Below are positions 60,375 through 64,000 of a stretch of DNA of 64,000 bases, piece by piece; position 1 is the stretch's first letter; each line of letters opens with the position of its first letter. The DNA comes from Phycisphaerales bacterium (lineage in GTDB: Bacteria; Planctomycetota; Phycisphaerae; Phycisphaerales; UBA1924). The stretch is taken from contig JADLCM010000007.1 in NCBI GenBank assembly GCA_020847175.1, positions 1 through 64,000 on the forward strand, written 5' to 3'. Made by a program: the position numbers and the translations under genes. The notes below the pieces were generated by a model that worked only from the letters and a program-made list of their open reading frames with translations, searched no databases and had not been told where the DNA came from.

Positions 60375-61604
60375 ATGACCAGCGCCCCCACTCGCCCCGC
60401 CGCCCAGCCCGCCACCGGGACCGACCCCCTCCAGTTGATCGACGTGGACCATGTGCAGTTCTACGTGGGCAATGCGAAGCAGGCGGCGTTCTTCTACGCT
60501 CAGTGCTTCGGGTTCCAGATCGAGCAGGTCTCCGACCTGACCACCGGCTGCCGCGACGCTTCCCACTACCTGCTGACGCAGGGCAACATCCGGTTCATTC
60601 TCACTTCGGCCCTCACCCCGGAACACCCCGCCGCGATGGAGTGCGCCATGTACGGTGACGGGGTGAAGGACGTGGCCTTCACGGTCTTCGACGCGGAGAA
60701 GGCGTGGGAGCGGGCGGTGCAGAACGGCGCCACCAGCGCCTACGCGCCGCGCACCTACCGCGATGAGCACGGCAGCGTCACCATGGCCGGCATCCGCACA
60801 TACGGGCGCGTCTGCCACTCGTTCGTCAGCCGCACCGGGGCGTATGACCTGGTGAACGTGAAGAAGGGCGGGACGTTCAAGCCGCGCTTCAGGCGGCTTG
60901 ACCAGATCGCCGGGCCGACCGGCAAGAGCGTGCTCGCCGTGAACGACCACAACCGCAAGCACCCGTGCGGCCTCAAGTACGTGGACCACCTGGTCGGGAA
61001 CGTGGAACTGGGCAAGATGAACTACTGGGTGGCGTTCTACGAGAACGTGCTCGAGTTCACCATGTTCAAGCACTTCGACGACAAGGACATCTCCACCGAG
61101 TACTCCGCGCTCATGTCCAAAGTGATGGCCAGCGGCAACAACCTCATCAAGATGCCCATCAACGAGCCCGCGGCGGGCAAGAAGAAGAGCCAGGTGCAGG
61201 AATACCTCGACTGGCACCAGAACACGCCCGGCGTCCAGCACCTCGCGCTCCGCACGGACGATGAACTCCACTCGATCGCCGCCCTTCGCGCCCGCGGCGT
61301 GGACTTCCTCACCCTGCCCGACGCGTACTACGACAAGGTGTGGGAGCGCGTGGACAAGATGCTCACCGCGCACGGGCACACGCCGGTGCGCGAAGACCAC
61401 GACCGGGTCAAGGATCTCGGGATTCTCGTGGATGCCGACGACGAGGGCTACCTGCTGCAGCTCTTCACCAAGCCGCTCCAGGACCGCCCGACGCTCTTCT
61501 TCGAGATCATCTGCCGCCGGGGCAGCCAGTCCTTCGGCAAGGGGAACTTCAAGGCGCTCTTCGAGGCGCTGGAGCTAGAGCAGGAGCGCCGCGGGAACCT
61601 GTAG
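60375..61604 (+). CDS. hppD: 4-hydroxyphenylpyruvate dioxygenase
   Basis: A 409-residue Fe(II) dioxygenase turning 4-hydroxyphenylpyruvate into homogentisate in tyrosine breakdown. N-terminal DVDHVQFYVGNAKQAAFFY and the iron ligands: His205 (YVDHLVGNV), a second His in VQHLALRTDD (near 288) and Glu in LFFEIICRRG (near 375). GSNGSVKFP-type region reads KMPINEPA; TPGVQHLALRT is typical. A perfect AAGGAGGT ribosome-binding site precedes ATG 60375. No homogentisate dioxygenase is adjacent. The product could also feed tocopherol or plastoquinone-type synthesis or pigment formation, not shown here. Confidence 0.95.
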   Translation: MTSAPTRPAAQPATGTDPLQLIDVDHVQFYVGNAKQAAFFYAQCFGFQIEQVSDLTTGCRDASHYLLTQGNIRFILTSALTPEHPAAMECAMYGDGVKDVAFTVFDAEKAWERAVQNGATSAYAPRTYRDEHGSVTMAGIRTYGRVCHSFVSRTGAYDLVNVKKGGTFKPRFRRLDQIAGPTGKSVLAVNDHNRKHPCGLKYVDHLVGNVELGKMNYWVAFYENVLEFTMFKHFDDKDISTEYSALMSKVMASGNNLIKMPINEPAAGKKKSQVQEYLDWHQNTPGVQHLALRTDDELHSIAALRARGVDFLTLPDAYYDKVWERVDKMLTAHGHTPVREDHDRVKDLGILVDADDEGYLLQLFTKPLQDRPTLFFEIICRRGSQSFGKGNFKALFEALELEQERRGNL

Positions 61605-62329
61605 TCACTCACAGACTTGTAACCTCGTGCCTTGTGCCGGGCACCGGGTGCCTGCAGTCCTCGTTCCGGGGCCCGCAGTCCGCGTGCCCTGACGCGCGAC
61701 TGCGGCCGAGGCGCGGACGGCGTGAGGACGGATCGGCATAGAGAGTGTGAGTATGGGTGCAGCATCGGGGCCGATCGAACCCAAGGCCGGAGGTCGCGGC
61801 TGTGCCGAATGCGGTGTGCTCGGCCGGCGCAGCGTGCATCGCGGGTGTGCTGGCGAGAGCCGCAGTCTCGCCGCCGAGCCGGCGGACTGCGGGCACCCGG
61901 CATTCTCGTGCGGTTGTTCAGGAGTCCCCTCGGTTTGTTCGGCGTGGGTGCCGCGCTCTGCGTGCCCGGGGCGTGATCGACGGGATCATCGTGGCGCGAC
62001 CGCGCCCAGAGGGCACCCACCAAACAGCAGAAGCGATGGTACAGGATCAACTCCTGCCATCGCTCCGCGTGAAACACCCCATCGGGATGATGGAGCATCA
62101 ACCGGGCGGTCAATGGGTCCGGAACCGAGGTCGAGAACGTCACGCCTTCGACTTCGCCCCGGCGATGACCGCGTGCAACATCAGGATGAGCCTGACCCCC
62201 CGGGTCGCGTGAGCCGCCGGGCACGCCGCGCCCCGAGAACCCCGCGGCGGACGCGATCACATGCTGCCGCCCACGATCGGACTGGGCGGCGGGCACCGAT
62301 CAGAGATTCCGTCCGCCGCGCGGAGAGGC
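61605..62329. other. Gene-poor stretch, no supported gene
   Basis: A 725-base interval between HPPD and the PEP-CTERM gene. Open frames exist in several phases, including one leftward stretch (about 62030-62180) with a protein-like mix (DPLTARLMLHHPDGVF...RWQELILYHRF), but none has a credible start, ribosome-binding site or family match, and they overlap one another. It may hold a decayed gene, an RNA or control sequences. I find no tRNA or repeat. Confidence 0.4.
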
Positions 62330-63016
62330 TCAGCGCCTCCGGCGCAAGCCGGCCATTCCGGCAAGCCCGAACGCGGCGAGTGCGCCCGACGCCGGCACGG
62401 TCTCGAGGGTGAAGTCATCGATCAGCGCCCGCGGCAGCGAGTACTCCGCGCCGAAGCGGGCGTACAGGTGAAGCTGATCGAAGGCGGAGGCCTGCACACT
62501 CAGGACGTCGGTCGTGATGTTGTCGCGCCCGCCGAGATCGGAGATCAGGATCGTGTCGCTGGCGACCACGGAGCCGCCGAGCAGTGCATCCAGATGCCAC
62601 TCAATGCCGCCCCAGGGTCCGTTCTCATAGAACAGGATGTCCATCGACGCCGATTGCATCATGACATCGAGGTCCATCGTCACGCTCGAGATGCGCCCCA
62701 CCGAGAGGTTGTCTCCCGGGACGAACGCCCCGCCGAACGTCAGGGCCTTCTCCGGGCTTCCCCAACCCGGAAAGTCGTTGTACGCGAGCGTGGCGTCTTC
62801 GATCACGACTTCGTCGCCGACCTGCGGCCCGAACGTGTCGCCATCGGGGAACACGCCCGACACGAGGTTGATGTCGCGGTAGGTGACGCCCATGTGCGTG
62901 AATGACTCACCATGGAAGTCCTCGGCGAGGTCTTCGAAAGTGATCACGCGGGTGTCCGCGGCGGCGACGCCGCAGACTGTGCACAGGGCCGCAGCGCAGG
63001 TCAACAGGCTCTTCAT
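62330..63016 (-). CDS. PEP-CTERM-like exported protein
   Basis: A 228-residue protein. The N-terminal signal peptide KSLLTCAAALCTVCGVAAA is followed by a beta-rich domain (DTRVITFEDLAEDFHGESFTHMGVTYRDI; SSVTMDLDVMM; MDILFYENGPWGGIEWHLDALLGG), typical of secreted PEP-CTERM cargo with an ENGPWGG-type jelly-roll. The C-terminal sorting signal VPASGALAAFGLAGMAGLRRRR is the planctomycete variant, a Pro-containing motif, hydrophobic helix and Arg cluster, cut by an exosortase that is not in this window. ATG 63016 has GGAGG six bases upstream. It is probably anchored in the envelope. Function unknown. Confidence 0.88.
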   Translation of the reverse strand: MKSLLTCAAALCTVCGVAAADTRVITFEDLAEDFHGESFTHMGVTYRDINLVSGVFPDGDTFGPQVGDEVVIEDATLAYNDFPGWGSPEKALTFGGAFVPGDNLSVGRISSVTMDLDVMMQSASMDILFYENGPWGGIEWHLDALLGGSVVASDTILISDLGGRDNITTDVLSVQASAFDQLHLYARFGAEYSLPRALIDDFTLETVPASGALAAFGLAGMAGLRRRR

Positions 63017-63052
63017 CACAATCCTCCTTTTCGCGTGCTGGGCACGCCCGGC

Positions 63053-64000
63053 TTATGCGCCCCCGGTTGCAGGCGCCGGCAACTCGTGCCGGATCATCAC
63101 CGATGCAGGCAGCGGCGGATACGGCATCCGCACGCGGTAATGCTCAAAATCTTCGGGCTCCCAGCCGGCGCGCTGCAGCAGCGAGCGCAGCATGTCCGCG
63201 TGTCCCGGCAGTTCGGCGCAGCGCGCCCGCGTCAATCCAGGGCCGAGTCGTATCAACCGGTCCTTCGTCGGCAGTCGGTCGGCTTCGTCAAATGTCGCCG
63301 GCGAGTTCATCTCGCCGAAGACGCACAGTTCGCGCTCCACGCCCCTGAACAGTTCGCGGTGAACAAGATGGTCGTACACCAGCATCTGCGCCGGCGTGCG
63401 CACCGCGCACCCGAAGTGGGCTGTCTTGTCTTCATCGGTGGCGTGGGCCGCACCGAGGTTCCGAATGATCTCGCCCATGAAGATCGTCTGCTGCCCGTGC
63501 TGTCCTACCGGCGCCGGCAGCAGTTCGTCGTGCAGCAGCCCGCCGGGTTGCGGGGTGCGCACCAGCCTCGGCATCGGGGGCGAACAGAACTCGCCGAGCA
63601 CGGGAGCGCCCCCCGCCGCCGAAGCGGCCTGCGGGTCCAGCGGCTCGCGATCCGGGGCCCGCGTCACCGCGCGGTCGTCCATCACCACCGATTGCCCCAC
63701 CAGCCAGCGCACGTCGGGCCGCACCCGCGTAAGGCCCACCAACCCGCGCACCTGCATGATGTCGAACCATCCCGAACGGGTGCGCGACGGGTGAATCGCG
63801 ACGATCGCGACGATCGCGCGCGCCTGCGCGCCCCAGATGAAACTGTTGCCCTTGAAGGCGTGCTCGCGCCAGCGTTCCTCGGCCGAGTCATCGCCCTCCG
63901 TCGCTTCCGCCAACATCTCCAGGCTCGACCGGTCCTCCGCGTGCTCAAGCACCAGCGACTCAAACGCCACCGTCGCCGCCACCAGCCGTGCGGCCAGCGC
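63053..64000 (-). CDS. Unknown protein, N-terminus beyond window edge (partial)
   Basis: At least 315 residues, open to the window edge. The visible part includes ESLVLEHAEDRSSLEMLAEATE, GNSFIWGAQARAIVAIVAIHPSRTRSG, RWLVGQSVVMDDRAV, GQQTIFMGEIIRNLGAAHATDEDKTAHFGCAV and a C-terminal RMPYPPLPASVMIRHELP. No catalytic motif or family is recognised; it looks like a folded soluble protein. It lies 36 bases upstream of the PEP-CTERM gene on the same strand, so they may be cotranscribed. Coding potential is good because it is long and the codon use is like its neighbours. Confidence 0.7.
   Translation of the reverse strand, partial: ALAARLVAATVAFESLVLEHAEDRSSLEMLAEATEGDDSAEERWREHAFKGNSFIWGAQARAIVAIVAIHPSRTRSGWFDIMQVRGLVGLTRVRPDVRWLVGQSVVMDDRAVTRAPDREPLDPQAASAAGGAPVLGEFCSPPMPRLVRTPQPGGLLHDELLPAPVGQHGQQTIFMGEIIRNLGAAHATDEDKTAHFGCAVRTPAQMLVYDHLVHRELFRGVERELCVFGEMNSPATFDEADRLPTKDRLIRLGPGLTRARCAELPGHADMLRSLLQRAGWEPEDFEHYRVRMPYPPLPASVMIRHELPAPATGGA

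Noticed and set aside
1..64000. CRISPR arrays, transposases, integrases, phage genes, rRNA
   Set aside because: I looked for spaced direct repeats, DDE/tyrosine-recombinase motifs, and rRNA conserved sequences and saw none.

Overview
The window is a GC-rich chromosomal segment from a planctomycete, most likely class Phycisphaerae. Signs of this lineage are the LEPR-type N-terminal motif (SLEQRMLLSG) on a giant subtilase, a PEP-CTERM-like protein ending in GLRRRR, an ECF sigma factor coupled to a Ser/Thr kinase with a WD40-like tail, a histone-H1-like Lys/Ala protein, and a large sulfotransferase-TPR protein. The class assignment is inference. No insertion sequence, prophage, CRISPR array, integrase or plasmid function is visible, so I read this as core or shell chromosome with many short operons.

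Layout. 1-9 kb: end of an unknown gene, a PpiC-type foldase divergent from a zinc-ribbon membrane protein, a possible small lipoprotein, the H1-like protein, a DUF3465 protein, RuvB, a YgfZ-like folate-binding protein, a PduO-type adenosyltransferase and RecJ. 9-19 kb is a signalling block: WD40 Ser/Thr kinase translationally coupled to its ECF sigma factor, a single-domain globin, a histidine kinase/response regulator pair with overlapping ends, and a VIT-vWA surface protein. 19-29 kb: a YrdC-like/low-MW phosphatase fusion coupled to RpiB, DinB-like and DUF1697 proteins, an NAD-binding oxidoreductase with a visible promoter, a membrane protein, an HU/IHF-family protein, a beta-barrel protein, the overlapping trio ArfB-TsaB-thioesterase, and a phosphohexomutase. 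29-41 kb: ankyrin protein, a TPR/HExxH/PDZ protein, SerRS, the 1790-residue S8 protease with a strong terminator, an enoyl-CoA hydratase-like/HMG-CoA lyase pair, tRNA-Leu(CAG), a small membrane protein and an RNase HII-like protein. 42-52 kb: phosphoesterase-LamG fusion, RF1, BaiN-like flavoprotein, a coiled-coil polytopic protein, FtsK and a TPR-sulfotransferase. 52-64 kb: unknown secreted protein, thioredoxin reductase, HscA/DnaK-like Hsp70, the rpmF-plsX-fabH lipid operon, HPPD, a gene-poor stretch, a PEP-CTERM protein and an unknown gene running off the edge.

How genes work together. Start/stop overlaps of four bases (ATGA or GTGA) join sigma factor-kinase, response regulator-histidine kinase, YrdC/phosphatase-rpiB, arfB-tsaB-thioesterase, HMG-CoA lyase-hydratase, prfA-BaiN and plsX-fabH, so translational coupling is the main operon device here. 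Housekeeping functions (RF1, SerRS, TsaB, RpmF, RuvB, RecJ, FtsK) alternate with secreted or envelope proteins of unknown role. I see no clear new multi-gene defence or biosynthetic system. The most unusual items are the YrdC-phosphatase fusion that has lost its synthase motifs, the VIT-vWA/two-component block with a hairpin just upstream of the regulator, the giant LEPR subtilase, and an L32 protein that has lost half of its zinc cysteines.
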